From NCBI GenBank assembly GCA_947382625.1, contig CANDAG010000006.1, positions 62,001 through 126,000 on the forward strand: 64,000 bases of DNA, written 5' to 3'. A model generated the notes under the pieces. The model worked only from the letters and a program-made list of their open reading frames with translations, searched no databases and was not told where the DNA came from. Source of the stretch: an uncultured Lachnospiraceae bacterium (GTDB taxonomy: Bacteria > Bacillota > Clostridia > Lachnospirales > Lachnospiraceae). Of the stretch, positions 51,427-62,200 are shown one piece after another (the stretch's first letter is position 1; each line of letters opens with the position of its first letter). Both the position numbers and the translations under genes were made by a program.

Positions 51427-52578
51427 ATGAGAATACTGCTGTTCCATGGGGCAATTGATCCCTTAAATCATTTTACCGATCATGCAAAAGAATTCCTGGA
51501 AAAAATCGGATGCGAAATATTTGTGTGTACTTTACCGCCGACAAAACAGGAGACAGTGGCTCTGGGAAAGTTTTTTCAGAGAGGCATACATGCTGTCTTT
51601 ATGTATGATGGCATTGGGATGTGTTTTAAAGAGATCTATGACTGCCTGAAGATTCCGGTGGTAAATATTTTGGCAGACCACCCTATGACATTCAGACATT
51701 GCATGGAAGCACCACCGCAGAAGTATATTCAGTTCTCTCCTGATGAAAAGCATGTGGAATTTGTCCGGAAATATTGGAATATCAGGCAATCTTTTTTCCT
51801 GCCGCATATGGGAACCGCGCCAATAGTAAAAGATGGGAACCGCCCGATAGCATTGCTGTTTTCCGGGACTTGCTGGCCTTTTGACAGATTGATGGATACT
51901 ATAAGACAGGCGGATGAGTGCTATGGTGGAGGAGGTATATTTTTTGATATGATAGATTATATGCTTATGGATCACCATATTACGATTGAGGAAGCGTGTA
52001 GTATCGTATTGAAAGATAAAAATATAGCTCTATCGTCTAAGGAATTTACAGAAGTGCTGATATATGCAAAAGCAGTAGATGAATATGTCAGGATGTACTA
52101 CAGAGACAGAGCGGTCAGGACAATTCTGGAGGCGGGTATGGATATTACAGTGATCGGAGTAAATTGGGATAAGTCTGATCTGATGAATTATCCCAATTTT
52201 CATTGGATCGGCTCTATGCCTTTTGGTGATGTATTTCAGTATATGAGTAAAAGTAAGGTTGTTTTGAATGTAATGCCATGGTTTAAAGCCGGGTCTCATG
52301 AGAGAATTTTCAACACCTTACTCTCAGGCGCATGCCCCATATCAGATAAAAGCCAGTGGCTGGAACGTGAATTTATCAACAAAAAGGAAATTATATACTA
52401 TAATCTGGACAAGATAGAAGATCTTCCGGAAAAGATTGCCACACTTCTGAAAGATGATGATCTGCGGGAAGAGATTGTCAGAAGAGGACAGGAAAAAGTG
52501 ATCCGGAAGTATAGCACTGCAAATGTGATAGGGGAGGCACTGCAAAGGGTTATTGATATCTACTATCCGGAAATATAA
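51427..52578 (+). CDS. CgeB-like glycosyltransferase
   Basis: The 383-residue protein resembles the CgeB/Glyco_trans_1_2 group: DHPMTFRHCMEAPPQKYIQFSPDEKHVEFV in the N-terminal half, then IGVNWDKSDLMNYPNFHWIGSMPFGDVFQYMSKSKVVLNVMPWFKAGSHERIFNTLLSGACPISDK in the nucleotide-sugar-binding half (about 235-320). No membrane segment is visible. It follows the fusion gene by 15 nt, ends the operon, and is probably the third glycosyltransferase of flagellin modification. Confidence 0.85.
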   Translation: MRILLFHGAIDPLNHFTDHAKEFLEKIGCEIFVCTLPPTKQETVALGKFFQRGIHAVFMYDGIGMCFKEIYDCLKIPVVNILADHPMTFRHCMEAPPQKYIQFSPDEKHVEFVRKYWNIRQSFFLPHMGTAPIVKDGNRPIALLFSGTCWPFDRLMDTIRQADECYGGGGIFFDMIDYMLMDHHITIEEACSIVLKDKNIALSSKEFTEVLIYAKAVDEYVRMYYRDRAVRTILEAGMDITVIGVNWDKSDLMNYPNFHWIGSMPFGDVFQYMSKSKVVLNVMPWFKAGSHERIFNTLLSGACPISDKSQWLEREFINKKEIIYYNLDKIEDLPEKIATLLKDDDLREEIVRRGQEKVIRKYSTANVIGEALQRVIDIYYPEI

Positions 52579-52584
52579 TTTTTT

Positions 52585-52627
52585 AGGTCGAGTAGATAGG
52601 CCCGGCAAGGGCATATCTACTCGGCCT
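52585..52627. terminator. Hairpin ending the glycosylation operon
   Basis: AGGTCGAGTAGAT (52585-52597) pairs with ATCTACTCGGCCT (52615-52627) with one G-T, and the loop holds a GCCC/GGGC mini-stem. There is no T-run after it, so termination may be weak. A small hairpin ATAGTT/AACTAT follows at 52635-52652. Confidence 0.6.
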
Positions 52628-52708
52628 GATACATAGTTCGCAGCAACTATAAGTTAAAGGCGAAGCAAAGATTCATCAAGGTTTCATTTCTTTTTTTATG
52701 GGATATGC

Positions 52709-52714
52709 TATAAT
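52709..52714 (+). promoter_or_regulatory. -10 box of the Uma2 gene
   Basis: A perfect TATAAT lies 38 nt upstream of the TTG start at 52752. The -35 is unclear in the T-rich stretch before it. Transcription would begin near 52721, after the ATG at 52716, which supports the downstream TTG start. Confidence 0.5.
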
Positions 52715-52751
52715 GAAAGAGCACAGAAAAAGTAAGGAAGGAAGTGATTCT

Positions 52752-53312
52752 TTGGAACCAGCATTAGCACAGGAAAAAGTCTACACAATCGATGATATCT
52801 ATGCCCTCCCAGACGGGGAACGCGCAGAGCTGATTGATGGTCAGATTTATTACATGGCGCCGCCAGGCCGAAAACATCAGGATATTTCAGGAGAGCTCTT
52901 TGGTATTATTCGGGAATACATTAAAGAAAAAGATGGCACATGCAGACCTTATATTTCACCATTTGCGGTATTCTTAAGTGAAAATGACAAGAACTATGTT
53001 GAGCCGGATATCAGTGTCATATGTGATAATGGTAAACTCAATGACAAGGGATGTGTAGGTGCACCTGATTGGATTATAGAAATTGTGTCCCCAGGCAGCA
53101 GACGAATGGATTATTTTACAAAACTTTTTAAATATCGTACTGCTGGTGTCAGAGAATACTGGATAGTGGATCCGGAAAAAAACCGTATTCTTGTTTATAA
53201 CTTTGAATCTGAGAATACGGGTGATTATACTTTTTCTGATTCTGTAAAGGCGGGAATATATGACGATTTGTATATTGATTTTTCTGATATTGCCAAATTG
53301 CTGAATATGTAA
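52752..53312 (+). CDS. Uma2 family (DUF820) putative endonuclease
   Basis: The 186-residue protein has the Uma2 PD-(D/E)XK-like core: YALPDGERAELIDGQIYYM, VEPDISVICD (catalytic Asp), WIIEIVSPGS (Glu) and VREYWIVDPEKN. The family is widely dispersed and often associated with mobile regions; its function is not established. I use the TTG at 52752 (eight nt after AAGGAAGGAAG) because the upstream ATGs lie within or before the promoter. Its converging neighbour is the LacI regulator. Confidence 0.82.
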   Translation: MEPALAQEKVYTIDDIYALPDGERAELIDGQIYYMAPPGRKHQDISGELFGIIREYIKEKDGTCRPYISPFAVFLSENDKNYVEPDISVICDNGKLNDKGCVGAPDWIIEIVSPGSRRMDYFTKLFKYRTAGVREYWIVDPEKNRILVYNFESENTGDYTFSDSVKAGIYDDLYIDFSDIAKLLNM

Positions 53313-53319
53313 AAATGAA

Positions 53320-53371
53320 GGGGCTGTCTTCCTGATCTGATGTAGTGAAAATTACAGGAAAGACAAGCCCC
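53320..53371. terminator. Hairpin between converging Uma2 and LacI genes
   Basis: GGGGCTGTCTTCCTG (53320-53334) pairs with CAGGAAAGACAAGCCCC (53355-53371) with two bulges. It lies between two stop codons and may terminate both transcripts. Confidence 0.65.
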
Positions 53372-53395
53372 GGATTTATCTTTATAGTACCTTGT

Positions 53396-54415
53396 TCAGA
53401 ATCTGATAATAGAGGGTTTGATAAAGGTCAGTTCATCGGGCGCATTGGGATGGCTGGTACGAAACAGCAGCTGCATGGCTACCCGTTTGCCCAGCAGTCC
53501 GGTTGGAACATTAGCCGTGATAATGCGGCCGGAAACATTGGTATATTCGTCCGTGTTGTCGAATCCGGTTAAGGTGACAGGGTGCGGCGGCTTGTGTGTA
53601 CTTTCGTCCAGATATTGCTGGACAAAATGAGCCACAAAGTCACTGGCGCATACAAAGGCAGTGGGCCAGCTGGTCAGTCCGTCCAGGAACAAGGATATTT
53701 CCTTATCATAGGAAAAAATGCCGATACGGTCGATCAGGCAGCGCTCCGGACGGACAGGAAGGTTATATCTGTCCATGCCGTCGCAATAGCCCAGGTAACG
53801 CTCCTTGTTTGTCTGGGCATAGTTGATATCCCCAATAAAACCGATATCTTTATGGCCTTTTAAGATCAGGGATTCGGTGATTTCCGATACGGTGCGGTAG
53901 CCTTCTATCAGGATCAGGTCTCCGTGCAGCTTGCGGTCTGTTAAAGTAGGGATGGTATCAAGGAAAACCTTCGGCAGCGGAAGGTCGTTTACCATGCCTA
54001 ATATGACAGGGTCGTAAACATTCACGATGACAATGCCGGATAATGTGCCGGCTGAGAGAACAGGAGGCAGAGCGAAATCTTTTGTATAAGAGGAAGGCAC
54101 ATATAGATACAGAAGATTAATGCTGTACTCTGAAAGCTCCTGCGCCATGCGGTGGATGATGCCGGTCCAGAAGAAAGAGGACTCGGGTCTTGACACCACA
54201 AGGGCGACCGTGCGTGTCTCGTGTACAGCCGACGGAGAGGCGGGTGTCTGGATCGCCTGATAAGGGATTTTGTTATATCCCAGTTCTTTTGCCTTTTCGA
54301 AAATCGTTTCCCGGAGTGAATCTGAAACCCCAGCCTGATTGTTAAATGCTTTGCTGACAGTGACTCTGGAAATGTTGAGGGCGTCAGCGATATCTTTCAT
54401 CGTAATCTTTTCCAT
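53396..54415 (-). CDS. LacI family transcriptional regulator
   Basis: The 339-residue regulator has the LacI helix-turn-helix ITMKDIADALNISRVTVSKAFNNQAGVSD at residues 4-32, then a periplasmic-binding-protein-like effector domain (VALVVSRPESSFFWTGIIH, KDIGFIGDINYAQTNKERYLGY, FVCASDFVAHFVQQYL, VTLTGFDNTDEY). I start at the ATG at 54415 (MEKITM); the longer frame from a GTG at 54466 lacks a ribosome binding site. It is divergent from the ABC/GH130/GH38 operon and most likely represses it until a mannoside signal appears. Confidence 0.92.
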   Translation of the reverse strand: MEKITMKDIADALNISRVTVSKAFNNQAGVSDSLRETIFEKAKELGYNKIPYQAIQTPASPSAVHETRTVALVVSRPESSFFWTGIIHRMAQELSEYSINLLYLYVPSSYTKDFALPPVLSAGTLSGIVIVNVYDPVILGMVNDLPLPKVFLDTIPTLTDRKLHGDLILIEGYRTVSEITESLILKGHKDIGFIGDINYAQTNKERYLGYCDGMDRYNLPVRPERCLIDRIGIFSYDKEISLFLDGLTSWPTAFVCASDFVAHFVQQYLDESTHKPPHPVTLTGFDNTDEYTNVSGRIITANVPTGLLGKRVAMQLLFRTSHPNAPDELTFIKPSIIRF

Positions 54416-54821
54416 AATGCTTCTCTGTTCTTTCTCGTTTTTGAGGAATGATTTCGTCGTTTCCACTTATTCTGTTTTCAGTATAACATAATCCACAAGA
54501 AAAAACAACAAATTTGTTTACAAATGTTAACATATCATTTTAAAGTTTCTAACTTTACATGTGTTTTGTTTGAAATTTCATAAAAAGTGTTTATGAATTA
54601 AATCTTATGAAGATGAAAGCATGTGTAAACTTAATATTTGTAAATAAAAAAGGCCTAAAAAGTGGCTTAAAAGAATGTTTTGTAAGAAAATGTATACAAT
54701 AAAATGGATTATTTTAAAAAAACTCTAATAATGTTGCAAATATAGGTTGACATTTATGTTAATTAATGTTAAATATATATTAACAAAAATAAATAAAATA
54801 TAAACAAAGGAGGTAAAGAGA
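54416..54821. promoter_or_regulatory. AT-rich divergent control region of LacI and ABC operon
   Basis: This 406-bp region has no gene. A strong promoter for the ABC operon is visible: TTGACA (54747-54752), 17 nt, TAAATA (54770-54775). GTTAA-N7-TTAAC (54768-54784) overlaps the -10 and is a candidate operator. AACAAATTTGTT (54507-54518), followed by TTTACAAATGTTAACA, is a second palindrome near the LacI start. Several TGTTAA/TTAACA half sites recur in between. The rest is A/T-rich and holds nothing else I recognise. Confidence 0.6.
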
Positions 54822-55805
54822 ATGGAAAGGAACAAAACGCTTGAAAGGGGAAAGCGGCTTGGCGGAAAATTCAGGAAAAAGCGCTGGTCTAAGGATGATA
54901 CGGAGCTTTTTCTGCTTTCGTTGCCTACATTGCTATGGTTTTTGACTTTTTCGTATCTGCCCATGTTCGGCATAATCATAGCATTCAAGGTCTATAAGCT
55001 CTCACCCGGGGGACATGGTTTTATCTATAACCTGTTACACAGTGACTGGGCCGGGATCGGGAACTTCAAGTACTTCTTCACATCGAATGCGTTTTCAATG
55101 CTGCTCCGGAACACGATCCTTTACAACATTGCATTTATCATTATCAGTGCCAGTGTTGCAGTAGGAGGGGCGCTGATGCTGAGCAGCATGAGGAACAAAC
55201 GCGGTTCAAAGGTGTATCAGACGATGATGTTTCTGCCTTACTTCATGTCATGGGTAGTGATCAGCTATTTTGTTTACGCCCTGCTCACACCGGAAAGAGG
55301 TTATGTTAACGGGATCCTCACTTCTCTGGGAAGAGAAAGGATCATGTGGTATCAGGAGAAAAAGTACTGGCCGTTTATCATCGTATTCCTCAATACCTGG
55401 AAGGGTATGGGATATGGAATGGTGCTTTATCTGGCAAGTATTACCGGGATCGATCCCTCGCTTTATGAGGCGGCAGTGATGGACGGCGCCACCAGAGCGC
55501 AGCAGGCAAGGCATATTACGCTTCCTGCTATTAAACCGGTTTTCGTTATGATGTTGATCTTAGACTGCGGTAAGATCTTTAACTCGGATTTCGGCCTTTT
55601 CTACCAGGTAACAGGTCAGCTGCCGGCATCCCTGTACACGACTGCATCAACCTTTGATACATATATTTACATGGCGATCCAATCCTCGGCTCCCATCGGA
55701 CAGACGGCGGCAGCGTCTTTCTTCCAGGCGATCTGCAGCTGCGGCACGATCTTATTGGCGAACTGGGTCGTAAGCAAAATTGACAATGAGAACAGGCTTA
55801 TATAG
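54822..55805 (+). CDS. ABC transporter permease (LplB/UgpA-like)
   Basis: The 327-residue permease has six membrane helices and the EAA loop EAAVMDGATRAQQARHITLPAI (about 216-237). It belongs to the carbohydrate uptake (CUT1) family, LplB branch. A long basic N-terminus (about 1-25) precedes helix one. With the second permease and the lipoprotein it forms an oligosaccharide importer; the ATPase (usually a shared MsmK-type) is not in the window. AAAGGAGG precedes the ATG. Confidence 0.92.
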   Translation: MERNKTLERGKRLGGKFRKKRWSKDDTELFLLSLPTLLWFLTFSYLPMFGIIIAFKVYKLSPGGHGFIYNLLHSDWAGIGNFKYFFTSNAFSMLLRNTILYNIAFIIISASVAVGGALMLSSMRNKRGSKVYQTMMFLPYFMSWVVISYFVYALLTPERGYVNGILTSLGRERIMWYQEKKYWPFIIVFLNTWKGMGYGMVLYLASITGIDPSLYEAAVMDGATRAQQARHITLPAIKPVFVMMLILDCGKIFNSDFGLFYQVTGQLPASLYTTASTFDTYIYMAIQSSAPIGQTAAASFFQAICSCGTILLANWVVSKIDNENRLI

Positions 55806-55820
55806 AAGGAGGTGCGCAAA

Positions 55821-56738
55821 GTGGCAAGAGAAGAAAAAAGCGGACAGTCATTGAATCAGATCAAGGTGTCCACTAATATCCTGTTTAATATCATTTTTCT
55901 GATCCTGGCAGTGATGTGTGTGATTCCGCTGTTGTTTGTATTTTCAATATCCATTACTGATGAGGAATCCATCAGGGTCAACGGGTATCAGCTGATACCT
56001 CAGGTACTTTCCGGTTCGGCGTACGGGTTCCTGTGGAATGAGCGTATGACCATCCTGCGGGCGGTATTCATGTCCGTTCTGGTCACAGTGGTAGGTACGG
56101 TGATCTCCATTGCACTGAACACATCCATGGGATATGTGGTTTCCAGAAGGAATTTCAAATTAAAGACTTTATACACATGGCTGCTTTTTATCCCTATGGT
56201 ATTTAGCGGCGGTATGCTGGCAAGCTATGTGGTGGTAAGCAATATTCTCGGACTTAATAATTCCATCTGGGCGCTGATACTGCCTCTCGCATGCTCCGCA
56301 TTCAGCGTTACGATCTGCCGGACGTTCTTCAGGACGACAGTACCGGATTCCATTATCGAATCCGCCAAGATCGACGGGGCGGGACAGTTCCGGATCTGGT
56401 CACAGATCGTACTGCCCATTTCCAAGCCGGTGATGGCAACCATCGGTATGTTCGCAGCCTTTGGCTATTGGAATGACTGGTTTCAGGCATCCCTGTACAT
56501 ACAGGACACCAAGCTGCAGACCCTGCAGTCCCTGCTGAATAATATGCAGAAAAATATCGAGTATATCGCAAATAATCCGTATGGCGGCCTTTCTTTACAG
56601 CAATACAGGTCTTCCATGCCCACTGAAAGTGTAAGAATGGCTATTGCGATCGTTATCATCGTGCCGATCGCGTGTACCTATCCGTTCTTCCAGAAATATT
56701 TTATTTCCGGATTGACGATAGGATCTGTTAAGGAATAA
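55821..56738 (+). CDS. ABC transporter permease (LplC/UgpE-like)
   Basis: The 305-residue second permease has six helices and an EAA-type loop (ESAKIDGAGQFRIWSQIVLPISKPV, about 184-208). N-terminal segment ILFNIIFLILAVMCVIPLLFVFSISITDEES is typical of the LplC branch. I start at GTG 55821, seven nt after AAGGAGGT; the GTG at 55812 lies within that site. It follows the first permease by 15 nt. Confidence 0.92.
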   Translation: MAREEKSGQSLNQIKVSTNILFNIIFLILAVMCVIPLLFVFSISITDEESIRVNGYQLIPQVLSGSAYGFLWNERMTILRAVFMSVLVTVVGTVISIALNTSMGYVVSRRNFKLKTLYTWLLFIPMVFSGGMLASYVVVSNILGLNNSIWALILPLACSAFSVTICRTFFRTTVPDSIIESAKIDGAGQFRIWSQIVLPISKPVMATIGMFAAFGYWNDWFQASLYIQDTKLQTLQSLLNNMQKNIEYIANNPYGGLSLQQYRSSMPTESVRMAIAIVIIVPIACTYPFFQKYFISGLTIGSVKE

Positions 56739-56779
56739 GAAAATCAGAATTCAAAGGAACTTAAAACAGGAGGATGATC

Positions 56780-58252
56780 ATGAAGTTAAAAAAAGTTTTA
56801 GCAATAGGAATCGCAGCAGCGCTGACAATGGGAGCATTGATCGGATGCGGAAACAGCGGGAGCACGTCGGGAGAGCAGGGAGGCAGCGGCTCCGGGGCGG
56901 CACAGGCAGACAGTGGGGAGATCGTGAACCTGAAATGGGTAACCATCGGAAACGGTATGCCTGAAAACTATGATTCATGGGTTGCCGGTGTGAATGAGTA
57001 TATCGGGGAAAAGATCGGCGTGAATCTGGAGATGGAAGTGATCCCCTGGGGAGATTGGGATAATCGCAGAAATATTATTATCAATACCAACGAACCTTAT
57101 GATATAATATTTGGTAACGGAAACAACTACATTGCAGATATTAATCTGGGCGCCTACTATGACATCACGGATATGCTCGATGAGAATATGCCGGGTCTGA
57201 AGGAGCTGATGCCGGAGAAGTACTGGGACGGTGTGAAGGTTAAGGACAGGATCTATGGTATTCCCACTTATAAGGACAGTTCTATTTCCAACTATGCGAT
57301 CTGGGATAAGGAGCTGGTGGATGAGTACAGTCTGGATATTGCATCCTTTACAGATCTGGGATCCATGACAGAGGTATTCGAAACCTTAAAGAGCGATAAA
57401 AATGATTACCCGGTTTATATTAAGAACGATGGTGTGTATTACATTTTTGACGTTTATGACCAGATCGGTGCAGGAACACAGATCCTTGGCGTGCGGTATG
57501 ACGATCAGGATGCGAAGGTGTGCTTTACACTGGAGGAGGAGGATATCTATTCCTCTCTTGAGGTTTTGCATGACTGGTATCAGAAGGGGATCATCAATCC
57601 TGATGCGTCCACATTGTCCGAGGCCCGTGTCTACAATATGTGGCGTGTAGCCCAGGGGTGGGAATCAGCCGGAATTACTTCCTGGGGACCGCAGATGGGC
57701 AAGGATGTTGTGGTACAGAAGGTAGGAGATACGATCCTTTCCAACGAAACGGTAAGAGGTTCCCTTAATATGGTTTCCATCAACACCAAGTATCCGGAGA
57801 AGTGCTTACAGTTTCTTGATATGGTAAATACGGATACAAAGCTCCGCGATATGTTCTATTATGGTGAGGAAGGCGTGAACTTTGAATATACCGAGGACGG
57901 AAAGGCACATAAGATCAACAATGACTGGGCCATGGCAGGATATACACAGGGTACCTTCTTTACGGTAACACAGGTTGACACAGATGAGTTTAACCAGTGG
58001 GACGAGATCAAGGCCCTGAACGAGCAGGCAGCATCTTCCGTTATGCTTGGGTTTACCTTTGATACTACGGAAGTAGCGGATAAGCTTGCAAACTGCCGTG
58101 AAATATGGCTGCGTTACCGCAGCGAGGTGATGACCGGCGTACAGGATCCGGCTGTGGCAGTACCTCAGATCAAGGAAGAGCTGATGAATGCGGGCTGGCA
58201 GGATGTAGTTGATGCCGCACAGAAACAGGTAGATGAATTTATGGGGAAATAA
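56780..58252 (+). CDS. Carbohydrate ABC transporter substrate-binding lipoprotein
   Basis: The 490-residue lipoprotein has a signal sequence with lipobox ALIGC (Cys about 23), a Gly/Ser linker (GNSGSTSGEQGGSGSG) and a family-1 solute-binding fold (EVIPWGDWDNRRNIIINTNEPYDIIFG, GIPTYKDSS). The C-terminal part resembles DUF3502 (NGSLNMVSIN-type core here RGSLNMVSINTKYPEKCLQFLDMVN). It captures oligosaccharide for the two permeases. The start is ATG 56780, six nt after AGGAGG. Confidence 0.93.
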   Translation: MKLKKVLAIGIAAALTMGALIGCGNSGSTSGEQGGSGSGAAQADSGEIVNLKWVTIGNGMPENYDSWVAGVNEYIGEKIGVNLEMEVIPWGDWDNRRNIIINTNEPYDIIFGNGNNYIADINLGAYYDITDMLDENMPGLKELMPEKYWDGVKVKDRIYGIPTYKDSSISNYAIWDKELVDEYSLDIASFTDLGSMTEVFETLKSDKNDYPVYIKNDGVYYIFDVYDQIGAGTQILGVRYDDQDAKVCFTLEEEDIYSSLEVLHDWYQKGIINPDASTLSEARVYNMWRVAQGWESAGITSWGPQMGKDVVVQKVGDTILSNETVRGSLNMVSINTKYPEKCLQFLDMVNTDTKLRDMFYYGEEGVNFEYTEDGKAHKINNDWAMAGYTQGTFFTVTQVDTDEFNQWDEIKALNEQAASSVMLGFTFDTTEVADKLANCREIWLRYRSEVMTGVQDPAVAVPQIKEELMNAGWQDVVDAAQKQVDEFMGK

Positions 58253-58284
58253 ACCCCCGCATCAGATGACAGGAGGTAACACTA

Positions 58285-59265
58285 TTGGCCAAAATAACAG
58301 GAGGGAATCTGCCGAATATGCCATGGCAGGAGCCGGGAGCTGAAACAAAGCTCCCGGTGTGGCGCTACAGTGCAAACCCTATCATAGACAGGTTTGCCAC
58401 AAAGAATTCCAACAGTATTTTTAACAGTGCAGTGGTTCCTTACAAGGACGGATTCGCAGGGGTGTTCCGCTGCGACAGCCGGTCGGTGAGTATGGACATT
58501 TTTGCCGGGTTCAGCAAGGACGGCGTTTGCTGGGAGATTTCGGACGAGCCGATCCAGTTTCAGGGAGCGGATCCTGAAATTGCGAAGAGGGACTATCGCT
58601 ATGATCCGAGAGTGTGCTTTATCGAGGACAGATACTATGTGACATGGTGCAATGGCTATGAGGGGTATCCCACTATCGGACTGGGATATACCTTTGATTT
58701 TAAGACCTTTTACCAGCTGGAAAATGCTTTCCTGCCCTTTAACCGTAATGGGGTTTTATTCCCCCGTAAGATCAGGGATAAGTATTATATGCTGAGCAGA
58801 CCCAGTGATAACGGGCATACCCCCTTCGGTGATATTTTTATCAGCGAGAGCCCGGATATGAAATACTGGGGATGTCACCGGCTGGTGATGAAAACGATCA
58901 AGGGAGACTACTCCGCGTGGCAGTCCACGAAGATCGGAGCGGGGGCTGTCCCCATTGAGACGGATGAGGGGTGGCTTCTGATCTATCACGGGGTGATCAA
59001 TACCTGCAACGGGTTTGTATACCGGATGGGATGTGCGCTGCTTGATTTAGAGGAGCCCTGGAAGGTAAAGAAGAGGACGAGAAACTATATTTTAGGTCCT
59101 CATGAGCTGTATGAGTGTGTAGGAGATGTGCCTAATGTGGTATTTCCCTGTGCAGCGCTGACGGATGCGGCCACAGGGAGGATCGCAATCTATTACGGGT
59201 GTGCAGATACGGTGACAGGGCTTGCTTTTACAACGGTAGACAGACTGATGGAGGCTATGGAATAG
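58285..59265 (+). CDS. GH130 beta-mannoside phosphorylase
   Basis: The 326-residue enzyme shows GH130 features: [48 protein letters not shown] (catalytic Asp in YDPR), [19 protein letters not shown] and [29 protein letters not shown]130 members phosphorolyse beta-linked mannose (Man-GlcNAc, Man-Glc or mannobiose). Beside a GH38 alpha-mannosidase, a Man-GlcNAc or N-glycan core substrate is plausible. The start is TTG 58285 after AGGAGGTAAC; no signal peptide. Confidence 0.9.
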   Translation: MAKITGGNLPNMPWQEPGAETKLPVWRYSANPIIDRFATKNSNSIFNSAVVPYKDGFAGVFRCDSRSVSMDIFAGFSKDGVCWEISDEPIQFQGADPEIAKRDYRYDPRVCFIEDRYYVTWCNGYEGYPTIGLGYTFDFKTFYQLENAFLPFNRNGVLFPRKIRDKYYMLSRPSDNGHTPFGDIFISESPDMKYWGCHRLVMKTIKGDYSAWQSTKIGAGAVPIETDEGWLLIYHGVINTCNGFVYRMGCALLDLEEPWKVKKRTRNYILGPHELYECVGDVPNVVFPCAALTDAATGRIAIYYGCADTVTGLAFTTVDRLMEAME

Positions 59266-59268
59266 GGT

Positions 59269-62200
59269 ATGCATTTTTTAGACAAGAGGGTTGGCGTGAT
59301 CTGCAATGAACTGAAAAAATTAAAGGTAAAGCAGAGATTCGTCATTGAGGACTGGAAATACAAGGAAGGAAACTATATCCACCCGGAGGACGCCGGGGCA
59401 GACCCGGCTCCCTGGGAGGCCTTTGACTGCCGGAATATGCACTGGTACGGCAAGGACCGTCATTACTGGTTTAAGACGGTTTATACTGTGCCGAAGGAGC
59501 TGAACGGAAAACGTATGTGGCTTCATGTGCGCACCCAGATCGATGAGTGGGATGACGCCAAGAACCCCCAGTTTCTTCTGTTCGTAAATGGCCAGGTGAC
59601 ACAGGGGATTGACATGAACCACAGAGATGTATTTCTGTGCCCTGAGGCCAGGGAAGGGGAAGAACTGGTTCTGGAGCTGCAGGCCTACACCGGGATACTG
59701 CATACGGAGTTTAACCTGATCGTGGAAATGCAGGAAGTAGATGACAAGATCGAAAAACTCTACTATGACTTATGGGTGCCGCTGGCAGCATTTTCCCGGA
59801 TGGAGGAGGATGACAAGAACCGCAGGGATATTCAGGAGATTCTGAACACAGCAGTGAATTTTCTGGATCTTAGGACGCCTTATTCGGAGGAGTTCTACAG
59901 GACACTGAAGGAAGCCTCCGATTACCTTGACCGGGCGCTTTACTCGGATATGTCCGGTTATAAGGATGTGATAGCCACCTGTATCGGGCATACCCATATA
60001 GACGTTGCCTGGTGGTGGACCGTGGAACAGACAAGAGAGAAGACAGGCCGAAGCTTTGCAACGGTTTTGAAGCTGATGGAGGAATATCCGAACTACAAAT
60101 TTATGTCAAGCCAGCCCCAACTGTATGCCTTTTTGAAGGAGCGTTATCCGGAATTATATGAAAAGGCGAAGGAACGGATCAGAGAAAAGCGCTGGGAGCC
60201 GGAAGGCGGCATGTGGGTGGAGGCAGACTGTAACCTGACCTCAGGAGAGTCTCTTGTCAGACAGTTTATGCATGGCAAACGCTTTTTTAAAGAAGAGTTT
60301 GGTGTAGATAACAGGATTCTCTGGCTGCCGGATGTGTTTGGCTATTCAGGAGCGCTTCCTCAGATCATGAAAAAGTGCGGGATCGACTATTTCATGACTA
60401 CCAAGCTGGCATGGAATCAGTTTAACAAGATTCCTTACGACACAATGATGTGGCGTGGGATTGACGGTACGGAGGTGCTGACCCACCTGATCACAACACT
60501 GGGGGTTAATCAGCCCATCAAGGATTTCTTTACCACCTACAACGGAATGCTCCATCCCGATGCCATCATGGGCGGCTGGGCGCGTTACCAGAACAAAGAT
60601 ATTAATAATGATATCCTGGTATCTTACGGATATGGAGACGGAGGCGGCGGCCCTACAAGAGAAATGCTAGAAACCTCTGTCCGTATGGAAAAGGGGATCA
60701 AAGGGATCCCGATGGTGAGACAGGAGTTTGCGCGCACTTATTTTGACGAGCTGAAGGAGCGGGTTGACGGAAATAAACGTCTGCCGGTATGGGAAGGTGA
60801 GTTTTATTTTGAATATCACAGAGGAACTCTCACCTCCATGGGAAGGAACAAGCGTTCCAACCGCAAGTCAGAGCTGGGCCTGATGGATCTGGAGCTTCTC
60901 GCGGTGATGGCAGAGCAGATGCTGGCTTATCCGGCAAAAGACCTGGATGCCATGTGGAAGCAGGTATTATTGAACCAGTTCCATGATATTCTGCCGGGGT
61001 CATCCATTCATGAAGTATACGAGGTGACAAAGGAAGAGTACAGCCGTCTGGCAGATCAGCTTGCCCAAATGAGCGGACAGCGCAGACGTGCTCTTGCAGG
61101 AGAGGGTGATGCAGTCACTGTCTTTAATACGGTTGGCTGGGACAGAGATGATATCGTAAATCTCGGTGTATTCGAGGGAGAGGCCCTTACCGATGAGACA
61201 GGGGCAGTGTATCCGGTACAGAAGACGGACAGCGGAAGTGTTGTTTTTGTGAGAAACCTCCCTTCTAAAGGATATAAAACCTTCCGGGCGGCTAAAGCGC
61301 CGGAAAAGAGAGTGCCTTTTACCTTGAACGGCAGATATGATCTGGAGACGCCCTTCTACCGGATTAAGCTGGATGAACAGGGAATGCTCACAAGTATTTA
61401 TGATAAGGAAAATGACAGAGAAGTGGTACAGGAGGGCAAACGTGCCAATCTGCTGAGAATGTACGAGGATAAACCCGTTTATTATGATAATTGGGATATC
61501 GATATCTTTTACACGGAGAAATACTGGGACGTGGACAATGTGGAGCAGATGGAATGGACGGAAGTGGGAGAAGTACGCGCAGTGCTTGAGATCACACGGA
61601 AGGCATCTAATTCCACCGTACATCAGAAGGTCATTTTTTATGCGGAGAGCCGCAGGATAGAGTTTGTTACTCATGTGGACTGGAAAGAGCACCAGACATT
61701 ACTGAAGGTCCATTTCCCGGTGGCAGTGCATACGGATGAGGCAACCTTTGATATTCAGTTTGGAAGCCTGACCAGAAAGACACACAGGAACACAAGCTGG
61801 GATGTGGCACGGTTTGAGAGCTGCGGGCAGAAATGGATGGATCTGTCGGAAGGGCATTATGGAGTTTCACTGCTCAATGACTGCAAATACGGGCATTCCG
61901 TACAGGATTCCAATATGGCGCTGACTCTGATCAAATCAGGCATAGAGCCGAATCCAACCGCAGACCAGGAAGAGCACGAGTTTACCTATGCCATCTATCC
62001 CCATGCGGAAGGATGGCGGGGGGCAGGTACAGTGGAGGAAGCCTATAAGCTGAACCAGCCGTTATCTGCTGAAACGGGGACGGAAGAAAAGGGGACTTAT
62101 TCCTTTGCATCGGTAACCCATGGCAATGTTGTTTTAGAGACGATCAAAAAAGCAGAGGACGGAGAGGGTACCGTGATCCGTATGTATGAGTCGGAGAATG

